From: Pseudomonas chlororaphis
GTDB taxonomy: Bacteria; Pseudomonadota; Gammaproteobacteria; Pseudomonadales; Pseudomonadaceae
Direction: 5' to 3'
DNA: 64,000 nt
NCBI RefSeq assembly: GCF_001921865.1
Contig: NZ_MSCT01000018.1
Coordinates: 62,001-126,000, forward strand
Shown: piece by piece, positions 1 to 7,940 of the stretch
Layout: every line of letters begins with the position of its first letter
Numbering within the stretch: the first letter of the stretch is position 1
The notes under the pieces: model-generated
What the model was told of the DNA's origin: nothing
Databases searched by the model: none
Seen by the model: only the letters and a program-made list of their open reading frames with translations
Position numbers and translations under genes: made by a program

Positions 1-51
1 GTCGGCATGAGTCCCCGCGATTTTCGAAGCATGGCCAGTGGGGAAGGCTGA
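1..51 (+). CDS. C-terminal tail of an AraC-like regulator (partial, left edge)
   Basis: The first frame reads VGMSPRDFRSMASGEG and then a TGA stop. A G-x-SP-x-x-[FY]-R string just before the stop is the usual end of the second helix-turn-helix of AraC/XylS regulators. Only 16 codons lie inside the window, so effector and domain layout cannot be judged. It points toward the convergent esterase gene. The call rests on one short motif; it could be chance. Confidence 0.4.
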   Translation, partial: VGMSPRDFRSMASGEG

Positions 52-118
52 TCGGCGCACGGCATAACCAGGCCGTTCCGACAGCGCCCTGGTCAATCGA
101 TCATGCCGCGGTAAAAAC

Positions 119-1120
119 TCAGCAGGATTGCCGGTGGCCCAGCACTCGAACGAGCCAGCGAATACGCGCGTTTCGGGTATCGCGCGAAAGCGCGGCATCG
201 GGCACGAAGCTGTCGTATCCATGAAACCCACCCGGCCAGACATGCAACTCGCATTCGCCCCCGGCATACCAGATCTGGTTGGCGTAACTCACCGCCTCGT
301 CGCGAAAAGTCTCGGCCGACCCGACATCGATCAATGTCGGCGGCAAGTGTGATAAATCGGTCGCACGAACGGGCGCCGCGTAAGCGGAGACATTGGCGGC
401 ACCCCGTGACGAGCCCGGCAATGCCGTCCAACCGGTATGGTTGGAAACTCGATCCCAAACACCGCGTCCTTCCATCTGAAATGCCGAAATACTGTCATTA
501 CGATCATCCAGCATCGGATACATGAGGAGTTGCGCGGCAATCGCCGGGCCACCGTGGTCCCGAGCCAACAGACAAGTGGCTGCCGCCAGGCCCCCGCCCG
601 CGCTGGCACCTGTGACAACGATACGGCATGGATCACTGCCCAGCTCCCGGGCCTGTTCGCTGACCCACGCCAAGCCCGCGTAGCAATCTGAAACGGGGCC
701 GGGATAGAGCGTTTCGGGCGCCAGGCGATATTCGACGGAGACTAGCGGCGCGCCAAATCGAGCGGCCATTTCCAGCGCCGCCTCGATGCCATTGCGGTTG
801 TCGCCGCTGATCGTGCCGCCGCCATGGATATAATAAAACAGCGGTGCATCGGCGGTCTGCTCCACCGGCAGGCACAACAAGAGCGAAATATCCGGCGCAC
901 CAACCAACCCCTTGATCTTGCGCTCCTCGACCCGATACAAGCCATCACGGGTCAAATCCAGAGCACTCGGGGTCAGGCTGTATTTTCGGCCCCGCTCGAT
1001 ACTGCTCAAGCTATCGAACACAGGGATCTGAGGCGCGATGGCTTTCAGGGCGACAGCAAGTTCCGGGTCGAACGGTAGCGGTGTGTGGACCTGTCCACGC
1101 AATGGTTTCTCAACTTCCAT
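119..1120 (-). CDS. Alpha/beta hydrolase, hormone-sensitive-lipase (HSL/family IV) esterase
   Basis: A 333-residue cytoplasmic carboxylesterase with no signal peptide. The HGGG oxyanion-hole motif (about residues 99-102), the YRLAPE strand (131-136) and the nucleophile elbow GASAG (Ser about 173) are typical of HSL-type esterases. An Asp (IDVGSAE region) and a His (GGFHGYD, about 305) fit as the rest of the triad. It lies alone, converging on the AraC-like fragment and divergent from the molybdenum hydroxylase operon across a 611-bp gap. The substrate is unknown; short-chain acyl esters are usual for the family. Confidence 0.85.
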   Translation of the reverse strand: MEVEKPLRGQVHTPLPFDPELAVALKAIAPQIPVFDSLSSIERGRKYSLTPSALDLTRDGLYRVEERKIKGLVGAPDISLLLCLPVEQTADAPLFYYIHGGGTISGDNRNGIEAALEMAARFGAPLVSVEYRLAPETLYPGPVSDCYAGLAWVSEQARELGSDPCRIVVTGASAGGGLAAATCLLARDHGGPAIAAQLLMYPMLDDRNDSISAFQMEGRGVWDRVSNHTGWTALPGSSRGAANVSAYAAPVRATDLSHLPPTLIDVGSAETFRDEAVSYANQIWYAGGECELHVWPGGFHGYDSFVPDAALSRDTRNARIRWLVRVLGHRQSC

Positions 1121-1731
1121 AAGTTACTTGTCTCGTCACCCAACTGGGTTTTTAACAGTAGCTATCCAGTAATGATAAAGACCATCGATTCGATCTTGCT
1201 TGACTGTAAAAGAACAGGGTATTGCCTGAGCGTGCACTACAACTCGCGCATCGGCATGTCCGGAAGCACAAATAGCCATTTGCTTCCTTATCGCTCATTG
1301 CATCAGGAATCTATATTCAACGCTCTTGAGTAACGCCTCATCGAACTTATCCAAAACCATCTAACGTCATCTCTTCTTCGTCTCTAATCCACTTCTCCCA
1401 ACCCCTGCATTCCTTCAATCAACCGAGGAGAACTTGCACGCAAAGTCTTTGCTTGTATCCGGGGGATTAGCAGCCCTTTGCCGGAAGCCCAACGCCCTGA
1501 CAGCCCCGCCCGATCAATCTGCAACCAGTGGATTTCTCCGAACACCATTCAGAAACATCTTATTTATCCCCCCAGAACAAACCCGCATGCTTTGCCCCCC
1601 CGCAAACCTGCCTGGCACCCGGGCGCAACGCTGTTGCCCAACCCTGAGCCAAGCCTTGCCGACTCGAACCAGCCCTGGACGCCGGCGCTCTCTCTACGCG
1701 CCGCGCCACTCACCAGAGGACCCCAGCCGCC
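1121..1731. other. Intergenic region, 611 bp, between divergent genes
   Basis: This must carry the promoters of the esterase (minus) and of the molybdenum hydroxylase operon (plus). The esterase-proximal 300 bases are clearly AT-richer than the flanking genes. A purine-rich 'gaggagaac' stands before a TTG at 1434, but the frame it opens lacks recognisable protein features and runs into the hydroxylase small subunit in another frame. I see no convincing sigma-54 site, palindrome or RNA gene. Confidence 0.5.
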
Positions 1732-2205
1732 ATGACCTTTACCCTCAACGGCCGCCCGCTTTCACTGGACCCGCTGCCAGCGGACACGCCCCTACTGTAT
1801 GTCCTGCGCAACGACTTCGCCCTCAACGGCCCCAAGTACGGCTGCGGCCTGGGGCAATGCGGCGCCTGCACGGTGCTGGTGGACGGCGTCGCCGCGCGCT
1901 CCTGCACCCTGCCGCTGTCCAGCGTGCAGGACAAACACGTCACTACCCTGGAAGGCCTGATGGAAGAAGAACGCCTGCACCCGGTGCAGCAGGCCTTTAT
2001 CGATGAGCAGGCCGCGCAATGCGGCTATTGCAGCAACGGCATGATCATGACCCTGGTGGCGCTGTTCGAGCGCGAACCCGAGGCCGACGAGCAACGGATC
2101 AAAAACGAACTGGCCTACAACCTCTGCCGTTGCGGCGCGCACTTCGAGATCCTGCGGGCCGCCGCCCGGGCCCGCCAGCTGCTGGCAGAGCGAGGCCAAG
2201 CATGA
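1732..2205 (+). CDS. (2Fe-2S)-binding small subunit of a xanthine-dehydrogenase-family molybdenum hydroxylase (IorA-like)
   Basis: A 157-residue electron-transfer subunit. The N-terminal plant-ferredoxin-type cluster is CGLGQCGACT plus a downstream Cys (about residues 38-60). The C-terminal helical-domain cluster is QCGYC...CRCG (about 98-135). Both are the family's normal pair of [2Fe-2S] sites, and the length matches IorA/CoxS proteins. It is first of three genes joined by ATGA overlaps, so it should be co-translated with the Mo subunit. It carries no export signal, so it would be exported bound to its partner, as known for Tat-exported relatives. The oxidised substrate (aldehyde or N-heterocycle) cannot be read from this subunit. 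Confidence 0.92.
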   Translation: MTFTLNGRPLSLDPLPADTPLLYVLRNDFALNGPKYGCGLGQCGACTVLVDGVAARSCTLPLSSVQDKHVTTLEGLMEEERLHPVQQAFIDEQAAQCGYCSNGMIMTLVALFEREPEADEQRIKNELAYNLCRCGAHFEILRAAARARQLLAERGQA

Positions 2206-4484
2206 ACGACCTGACGTTGACGCGGCGCCGCCTGCTCCAGGCCGGCGGCCTGATCATGATCAGCACCCTGCTGCCCAAACCGCTGCTGGCCGTGGCGGCC
2301 GGCCACCCGGCGACCTTGCCGGCGGACCCGACGGCCGAGCATGTCGACAGCTTCATCGCCCTGGGCGCGGACGGCCAGGTAACCGCCTTCTGCGGTCACG
2401 TCGACCTCGGCACCGGGGTCCGTACCGCACTGGGGCAGATCGTCGCCGACGAGCTGGACCTCGACTTCGAGCAGGTGCAGATGATCCTCGGCGACACCGC
2501 CCGCACCCCGGACCAGGGCCCGACCATCGCCAGCGCGACGATTCAGGTCAGCGCCCTGCCCCTGCGCCAGGCCGCGGCCCAGTTGCGCCAACTACTGCTG
2601 GAACGTGCCGCCGAAATCCTCGACCAGCCCCTGGCCGGGCTCCAGGTCGAACGAGGGCAGATCCACGCCAGCGTTCAGCCACGACGACGCCTGAGCTATG
2701 CCGAACTGGCGCGCGGGCAGGACCTGCATCTGGCCCTGGATCCGCGCACGGAGCTCAAGGCCGTCGGCGCCGGCCGCTATGTCGGCCAGTCCACGCCGCG
2801 GGTGGACATCCCGGCCAAGGTCACCGGCCAGTTGACCTACGTCCACGACCTGCGCCTGGAGGACATGCTCCACGGCCGCGTGGTTCGCCCTCCCTACACC
2901 GGCGCCGACGCCAGCGCGCCCCTGGGCCAGGCGCTGATCGCGGTGGACGACACCTCCATCGCGCACCTGCCGGGTATCGTCAAACTGGTGGTGATCGGCG
3001 ATTTCATCGGCATCGTCACTGAGCGCGAGGAGCAGGCCATAGACGCCATGCGCCAGCTCAAGGTGCAGTGGAAACCCTGGGACGCCCTGCCCGACCTGCG
3101 GCCCGAGGCCTTGCATACCACACTCCTGGCCCACCCCAAAAAGGACCGCGTGCTGCGCGACGACCCCGGTTTCGAGCGCAGCCTGGAGACGCTCAACAGC
3201 GCCCTCGAGGTGGACTACGTATGGCCCTTTCACCTGCATGCCTCCATCGGCCCATCCTGCGCCGTGGCCAGGATCGACGCCGAGCGCACCGAGGTCTGGA
3301 GCGGCACCCAGAACCCCCATGAGCTGCGCAAGGACATCGCCCTGTTACTGAAACGCGCGCCGCAACAGGTGGCGATCCACCGGATGGAGGCCTCGGGCTG
3401 TTACGGCCGCAACGGCGCCGACGACGTCGCCGCCGATGCCGCCCTGCTGGCGCAAGCCGTCGGCCGCCCGGTGCGGGTCCAACTGATGCGCGAGCAGGAA
3501 GCCGGCTGGGAACCCAAGGGCACCGCCCAGCTGATGCAGGTGCGCGGCGGCCTCGACAGCAAGCGTCGGGTCGCCGCCTACGAGTTGAAAACCTGCTACC
3601 CGTCGAACGGCGCCCGCACCCTGGCGCTGCTGCTCACCGGCAGCGTCGCCAACCAGGCCGAGGTCTTGCAGATGGGCGACCGCACGGCGATCCCGCAATA
3701 CCGCTTCCCGCGGATGCGCATCGTCTGCCAGGACGCCGCGCCGATCGTCCGCGCGTCGTGGCTGCGCGGGGTGTCGGCGTTGCCCAACGTCTTCGCCCAC
3801 GAATCGTGGATCGACGAACTGGCCTACATCGCCCAGCAGGACCCGATCGCTTTTCGCCTGCGCTATCTGGACGACCCGCGCGCACGCGCGCTGATTGAAG
3901 CCCTGAAGCAGCAGGCAGGCTGGCAAGACGGCAGCGCCCATCGCTACCCGGCCCCGCCTGAACAGGAGTGGGCCAAGGGGCGCGGCTTTGCCTATGCGCG
4001 CTATTTCCACAGCAAGTTCCCCGGCTTCGGCGCCGCCTGGGCCGCCTGGGTCTGCGACCTGAGCGTCAACCGGCGCACCGGGCAGATCCGCCTGGACAAG
4101 ATCTTCGTCAGCCACGACTGCGGGCGCATGGTCAACCCGGCCGGCGTGCGGCATCAGGTGCACGGCAACATCGTCCAGTCGTGCAGCCGAGTGCTCAAGG
4201 AGTACGTCGGCTTCGACCGCTCCGGCAGCACCTCGCTGGAGTGGGGCGGCTACCCGATCCTGCGCTTCGACGAGTTGCCCGAGGTCGACGTGCAACTGCT
4301 CGACCGCCCGGAAGAGCCGTCCATGGGCGCCGGTGAGTCGGCCTCGGTGCCGAGCGCCGCGGCCATCGCCAATGCGATTTTCGACGCGGTGGGCGTACGC
4401 CTGCGCCAGGTTCCCTTCACCCCACAACGGCTGCTGCAGGCCTTGCATGCCCAGGCCTCCAACCGTCAGGAGCCTCGCCCATGA
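2202..4484 (+). CDS. Molybdopterin-binding large subunit of a xanthine-dehydrogenase-family oxidoreductase (IorB/NicB-like)
   Basis: A 760-residue catalytic subunit. The start is the ATG overlapping the previous stop (ATGA); it opens MNDLTLTRRRLLQAGG, a twin-arginine signal, so the enzyme should act in the periplasm. The C-terminus has PSMGAGESASVPSAAA, holding the catalytic Glu of molybdenum hydroxylases. SGCYGRNGADD and the RASWLRGV region fit the Mo-cofactor domains. The length matches IorB-type subunits. No FAD subunit is encoded nearby, consistent with electrons going to the cytochrome next door rather than to NAD. Likely substrates are aldehydes or N-heteroaromatics; this is inference. 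Confidence 0.9.
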   Translation: MNDLTLTRRRLLQAGGLIMISTLLPKPLLAVAAGHPATLPADPTAEHVDSFIALGADGQVTAFCGHVDLGTGVRTALGQIVADELDLDFEQVQMILGDTARTPDQGPTIASATIQVSALPLRQAAAQLRQLLLERAAEILDQPLAGLQVERGQIHASVQPRRRLSYAELARGQDLHLALDPRTELKAVGAGRYVGQSTPRVDIPAKVTGQLTYVHDLRLEDMLHGRVVRPPYTGADASAPLGQALIAVDDTSIAHLPGIVKLVVIGDFIGIVTEREEQAIDAMRQLKVQWKPWDALPDLRPEALHTTLLAHPKKDRVLRDDPGFERSLETLNSALEVDYVWPFHLHASIGPSCAVARIDAERTEVWSGTQNPHELRKDIALLLKRAPQQVAIHRMEASGCYGRNGADDVAADAALLAQAVGRPVRVQLMREQEAGWEPKGTAQLMQVRGGLDSKRRVAAYELKTCYPSNGARTLALLLTGSVANQAEVLQMGDRTAIPQYRFPRMRIVCQDAAPIVRASWLRGVSALPNVFAHESWIDELAYIAQQDPIAFRLRYLDDPRARALIEALKQQAGWQDGSAHRYPAPPEQEWAKGRGFAYARYFHSKFPGFGAAWAAWVCDLSVNRRTGQIRLDKIFVSHDCGRMVNPAGVRHQVHGNIVQSCSRVLKEYVGFDRSGSTSLEWGGYPILRFDELPEVDVQLLDRPEEPSMGAGESASVPSAAAIANAIFDAVGVRLRQVPFTPQRLLQALHAQASNRQEPRP

Positions 4485-5776
4485 GCCGCTTCAAGACCCT
4501 CGCCGGCGCTAGCCTGATCGCCCTGAGCCTGGCGGTCACCGCTGGGATCTTCCTCAGTTGGCAACCGGCGATCGCGCCGCTGGACAACCACGACACGCAA
4601 TACTTCAGCCACGCACAAATCGCCAAGGGCGAACAGCTCGCGGCCCTGGGCGACTGCGCGGTCTGCCACACCGCGCCAGGGGGTGCGCGCAATGCCGGTG
4701 GGCTGGCCATGACCATTCCGTTCGGCACCCTGTACAGCAGCAACATCACCCCCGACCCGGAGACCGGCATCGGCAACTGGTCCTACCCGGCCTTCGAGCG
4801 CGCCATGCGCCACGGCATCGACCGCGCCGGGCGCTACCTGTACCCGGCGTTTCCCTACACCGCCTTCACCAAGACCCGCGACGAGGACCTCCAGGCGCTC
4901 TACGCCTACCTGATGAGCCAGCCCCCGGTGAAGCACCAGCCGCCTCGGACCGACCTGCATTTCCCCTTCAATATCCGCCCGGGCATCCTCGCCTGGAACT
5001 GGCTCTACCTCAGGCCCGGAGCCATGGTCGACGACCCGCGGCGCGATGCCCTGTGGAACCGCGGCGCCTACCTCACCGAAGGCCTGGGACATTGCAGCGC
5101 CTGCCATTCGCCCCGCGACCCGCTGTTCGGCGAGCGCGGCGGTGCCCGCCACCTCAGCGGCGGCATCGCCGAAGACTGGAGCGCCCATGCCCTGGCCGGC
5201 GGCAACGCGCCGCTGGCCTGGACCGAGCAGGACCTGCTGGACTTCCTGCGCCACGGCTACAGCCCGCGCCACGGCGTCGCCGCCGGCCCCATGGCGCCAG
5301 TGACCCACGACGGCCTGATGCACTTGCCGGACGCCGACCTGCAAGCCATCGCCCACTACCTGCACAGCCTGCAACCGGCCCCCGGCGAACAGCCCGACGC
5401 CGCCACCCTGAACCACCAGGCCGAGCAGCGCACCGAGCCCCTCGCCTCCCCCGGCGCCCGCCTGTTCTCCGGGGCCTGCATGGCCTGCCATGCCCAGGAA
5501 AAAGGCCCGACCCTGACCGGCGTGCGCCCGTCCCTGGCCCTCAACAGCAACCTCTACGCCGACACGCCCGACAACGCGATCCGGGTGATCCTCGAAGGCA
5601 TCGCCCAGCCGGCCAACCCGGCGCTGGGCTACATGCCGGCCTTTCGCTACAGCCTCGACGACCAGCAGATCGCCGACCTGCTGGGCTTCCTGCGCCAGGA
5701 CCTGGCAGGCCAGGCAACGTGGCAAGGCGTGAAACAACGCGTCGGCCACATCCGCGCCAGCCTGCCACCCGGCTGA
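4481..5776 (+). CDS. Triheme cytochrome c electron acceptor of the molybdenum hydroxylase
   Basis: A 431-residue exported cytochrome with an N-terminal membrane or signal segment (residues about 5-27) and three haem sites: CAVCH (about 59), CSACH (about 206) and CMACH (about 332). This triheme layout is that of the membrane cytochrome subunits of periplasmic alcohol, aldehyde and gluconate dehydrogenases and of NicB-type enzymes. Its ATG overlaps the large-subunit stop (ATGA). It should pass electrons from the Mo enzyme to ubiquinone or a terminal oxidase. A strong terminator follows 16 bases after the stop, closing the operon. Confidence 0.92.
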   Translation: MSRFKTLAGASLIALSLAVTAGIFLSWQPAIAPLDNHDTQYFSHAQIAKGEQLAALGDCAVCHTAPGGARNAGGLAMTIPFGTLYSSNITPDPETGIGNWSYPAFERAMRHGIDRAGRYLYPAFPYTAFTKTRDEDLQALYAYLMSQPPVKHQPPRTDLHFPFNIRPGILAWNWLYLRPGAMVDDPRRDALWNRGAYLTEGLGHCSACHSPRDPLFGERGGARHLSGGIAEDWSAHALAGGNAPLAWTEQDLLDFLRHGYSPRHGVAAGPMAPVTHDGLMHLPDADLQAIAHYLHSLQPAPGEQPDAATLNHQAEQRTEPLASPGARLFSGACMACHAQEKGPTLTGVRPSLALNSNLYADTPDNAIRVILEGIAQPANPALGYMPAFRYSLDDQQIADLLGFLRQDLAGQATWQGVKQRVGHIRASLPPG

Positions 5777-5792
5777 TCGGTTCCCGCCCATG

Positions 5793-5820
5793 AAAAAGCC
5801 CCGTGAATGCGGGGCTTTTT
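5793..5820 (+). terminator. Rho-independent terminator of the molybdenum hydroxylase operon
   Basis: A perfect 10-bp inverted repeat, aaaaagcccc / ggggcttttt, surrounds an 8-base loop and ends in a T run. It is symmetric, so it could also stop transcription arriving from the minus strand, where the broken immunity gene ends 35 bases away. Confidence 0.9.
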
Positions 5821-5854
5821 ATCGTTTGCGTTTACAGCTCAACAAGGCTCGGCA

Positions 5855-6081
5855 TCACGCCTTGAAGCCAGGCAAGCCATTCGCGGCCCGCCATGCGTTC
5901 ACGACTCGCGCAACGTCTTCGGCAGTGTCCTTGAACCGCCCTCCGGATAGTCGATCAGGTTAGTGCCGTCTGGATGGCCAGTCATCGCTCAGAACTGCTC
6001 CAGAAAATCGTCCAAGACCTCGTCAGTTGCCGTCTTGTTGGCAACGAGCTGCTCTTTCAGATAAGTGATGCTGTTCTTCAT
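5855..6081 (-). pseudogene. Decayed immunity protein gene of the colicin E / S-type pyocin DNase family
   Basis: On the minus strand ATG (6081) opens MKNSITYLKEQLVANKTATD and runs 30 codons to a TGA at 5991-5989. In the same frame beyond the stop is MTGHPDGTNLIDYPEGG. After a one-base shift near 5936-5941 it continues as DVARVVNAWRAANGLPGFKA and a stop at 5855. The pieces match, in order, the family hallmarks 'TEHPSGSDLIYYP' and 'EWRAANGKPGFK' of Im proteins that neutralise colicin/pyocin nucleases. One nonsense change (Ser to stop would need a single base) plus one frameshift have killed it. No bacteriocin gene lies next to it, so it is an orphan remnant. Confidence 0.8.
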
Positions 6082-6145
6082 TGAAATACGTCATCCATGT
6101 CTGTGACTGCTTGCCAAGCATGGCAGCGGTGCGGGCGGGGTCCGC

Positions 6146-7642
6146 TCAGCGATGAAGCGTCTGCCCCAACGCTTCCAGGCGAGTCGCGATCGGTGGCAGG
6201 CGCTGGCTGCTCAGGGACAGGCTGCCCATGTCGTCGGCGGTGTTCTGGGCGATGGACTGGACCGAGTGCAGGCGCTCGACGATCTCGAGGCTGGCGCTGG
6301 ATTGCTCGCGGGTGGTGCTGACGATACGGCCGTTGAGCTGGTCGATGTGGCAGATATCGGCGCCCACCGCCTGGAACATCGCCGCAGCCTGGCGGCTGTC
6401 TTCGACGCAGCGCTGGGCGCCTTCGCGGCTGTCGTGCATGGCTTCGGCGGCCTCGCGGCTGCCCTGTTGCAGGGCGTCGATGATGGTCTTGATTTCCTGG
6501 GTCGACAGCGCGGTGCGCTGGGCCAGGTTGCGCACTTCGTCGGCGACCACCGCGAAACCGCGGCCTTGCTCGCCGGCGCGGGCGGCTTCGATGGCGGCAT
6601 TCAGGGCCAGCAGGTTGGTCTGGGCGGCAATGCCGCCAATCACCTCCAGCACATTGCCGATCTGTTCCGCCTGCCCCGCCAGGCGCTGCACGGTTTCGTT
6701 GGTGCCGTTGATGCGCGAGGCCAGCTGGACGATTTCCACCTGGGCGCGATCGACGCTCTGCTGGCCGCGGCTGATCTGCGCGCTGGCCAGGCCGGCGCGC
6801 TCGACGGCCTGCTCGACGTGCACGGCAATGTCGCCCATGGCATCGCCCATACGCTGCATGGAGCCGGTCATCCGGGTGATTTCCGTGAGTTGATGCTGGG
6901 CGCCCTGCTCCAGGCTCTGGCTGGTTTTCGCCAGGTCCTGGCCCAGTTCGCGCAAGCCGTGGGTGTCGTGCACCACGCCATCCACCAGCGCGGTGATCTG
7001 CTGCATGAAGTGATCGAAGCGCTGGGCCAGGGAGACATGCGCCTTGCCCGTCTCGCCCTGGCGAACCTCGACGGTCAGCTGCGAGGTGGCAGCGAGCATC
7101 TTGTCCAGCATGTCCTGGCTCTCCACGGCGTCGGCATGGCTGCGCAGCGCCAGGTACAGCAGGATCACCGTCTCCACCACCACATAGAAGGCATGCACCG
7201 CGACCATGCCGAAACCGCCGTGGTGGGCCATGACGTAGACCGCAAAACCCTGGTGCTGCAACACATGGAACACCACGTGATGCACGGCGATGGTCACCGC
7301 CGCCAGGAGGATCGGCAGCCAGTCTCGGTAGAAGGTCAGCACCGCCAGCAGCACGAAAATGCCGAAGTGCGCCTCGATCAGGCCCTGGGCCTGGTTGATG
7401 TGCAACGCCGCCAGGACCATGAAGCCGACGGCGATGCAGCAGCGCATCAGGCGCGTGCCGCTGATGGCGCGGTACAGCAGGCTCAGAACCAGGGCGGTGC
7501 CGCCGCCGACCACCAACGCCTGGCCGAAGGTGTCGTGCCAGAACGCCAGGCCCAGCGCATAGGCGAACATCAGCCAGATCAGGCCCATCATGATGCGGTC
7601 GGCTTTACGGTAGTGTTCAAGAAATCGCGGGGGCAAGGCCAT
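6146..7642 (-). CDS. Methyl-accepting chemotaxis protein with a polytopic membrane sensor
   Basis: A 498-residue chemoreceptor. The first roughly 180 residues are about six hydrophobic helices with little periplasmic sequence and several His residues, in place of the usual two-helix periplasmic sensor. No clear HAMP domain follows. The C-terminal half is a long coiled-coil signalling domain with the conserved hairpin tip (TNLLALNAAIEAARAGEQGR, about residues 345-365) that contacts CheA/CheW. It should feed a chemotaxis or Wsp-like array; the stimulus (perhaps a membrane-soluble molecule or energy state) is inference. It stands alone between the immunity remnant and the siderophore receptor. 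Confidence 0.92.
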   Translation of the reverse strand: MALPPRFLEHYRKADRIMMGLIWLMFAYALGLAFWHDTFGQALVVGGGTALVLSLLYRAISGTRLMRCCIAVGFMVLAALHINQAQGLIEAHFGIFVLLAVLTFYRDWLPILLAAVTIAVHHVVFHVLQHQGFAVYVMAHHGGFGMVAVHAFYVVVETVILLYLALRSHADAVESQDMLDKMLAATSQLTVEVRQGETGKAHVSLAQRFDHFMQQITALVDGVVHDTHGLRELGQDLAKTSQSLEQGAQHQLTEITRMTGSMQRMGDAMGDIAVHVEQAVERAGLASAQISRGQQSVDRAQVEIVQLASRINGTNETVQRLAGQAEQIGNVLEVIGGIAAQTNLLALNAAIEAARAGEQGRGFAVVADEVRNLAQRTALSTQEIKTIIDALQQGSREAAEAMHDSREGAQRCVEDSRQAAAMFQAVGADICHIDQLNGRIVSTTREQSSASLEIVERLHSVQSIAQNTADDMGSLSLSSQRLPPIATRLEALGQTLHR

Positions 7643-7940
7643 TCACTCTTACTCCATGTACGTGAGAGGAAAGACAGCGGGCAAAGGCCGGCAGGGGTAG
7701 CCGCTTTCTGTGAGCGGTTCGGTTGTCAACGATAGTGGCAAATAGCCAAGTTCGCCTTTCGACTATCGACATGGCCAGGGTTTTCTTGACGATGGGCCAC
7801 GCGGAATCGGGCCGTAAGTGGGCAAAGTCGAGAGATTGGCGGGAATGCCATGAGGGGCGGAATGTGCGAGGCAAGGAGGACAGCGGGGAAGCTCGCTGGC
7901 GCGCCACCCAGCTGGGCGACGCGCCGCGATCCGGGTGTGC
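7643..7940. other. Intergenic region, 298 bp, with no recognised element
   Basis: This lies upstream of the chemoreceptor and downstream of the siderophore receptor, both on the minus strand. It must hold the chemoreceptor promoter. An AT-richer stretch around 7720-7790 is the likely place. I see no hairpin with a T run, no palindrome and no coding signal. Confidence 0.4.

Noticed and set aside
1600..1660. Sigma-54 promoter (tggcac...) before the Mo-hydroxylase operon
   Set aside because: No GC element at the needed 12-position distance.
1434..2006. A 190-codon plus-strand frame after gaggagaac TTG, before and over the 2Fe-2S subunit
   Set aside because: Most of it is the shadow of the Mo-hydroxylase small subunit; the part before it has no domain-like sequence.
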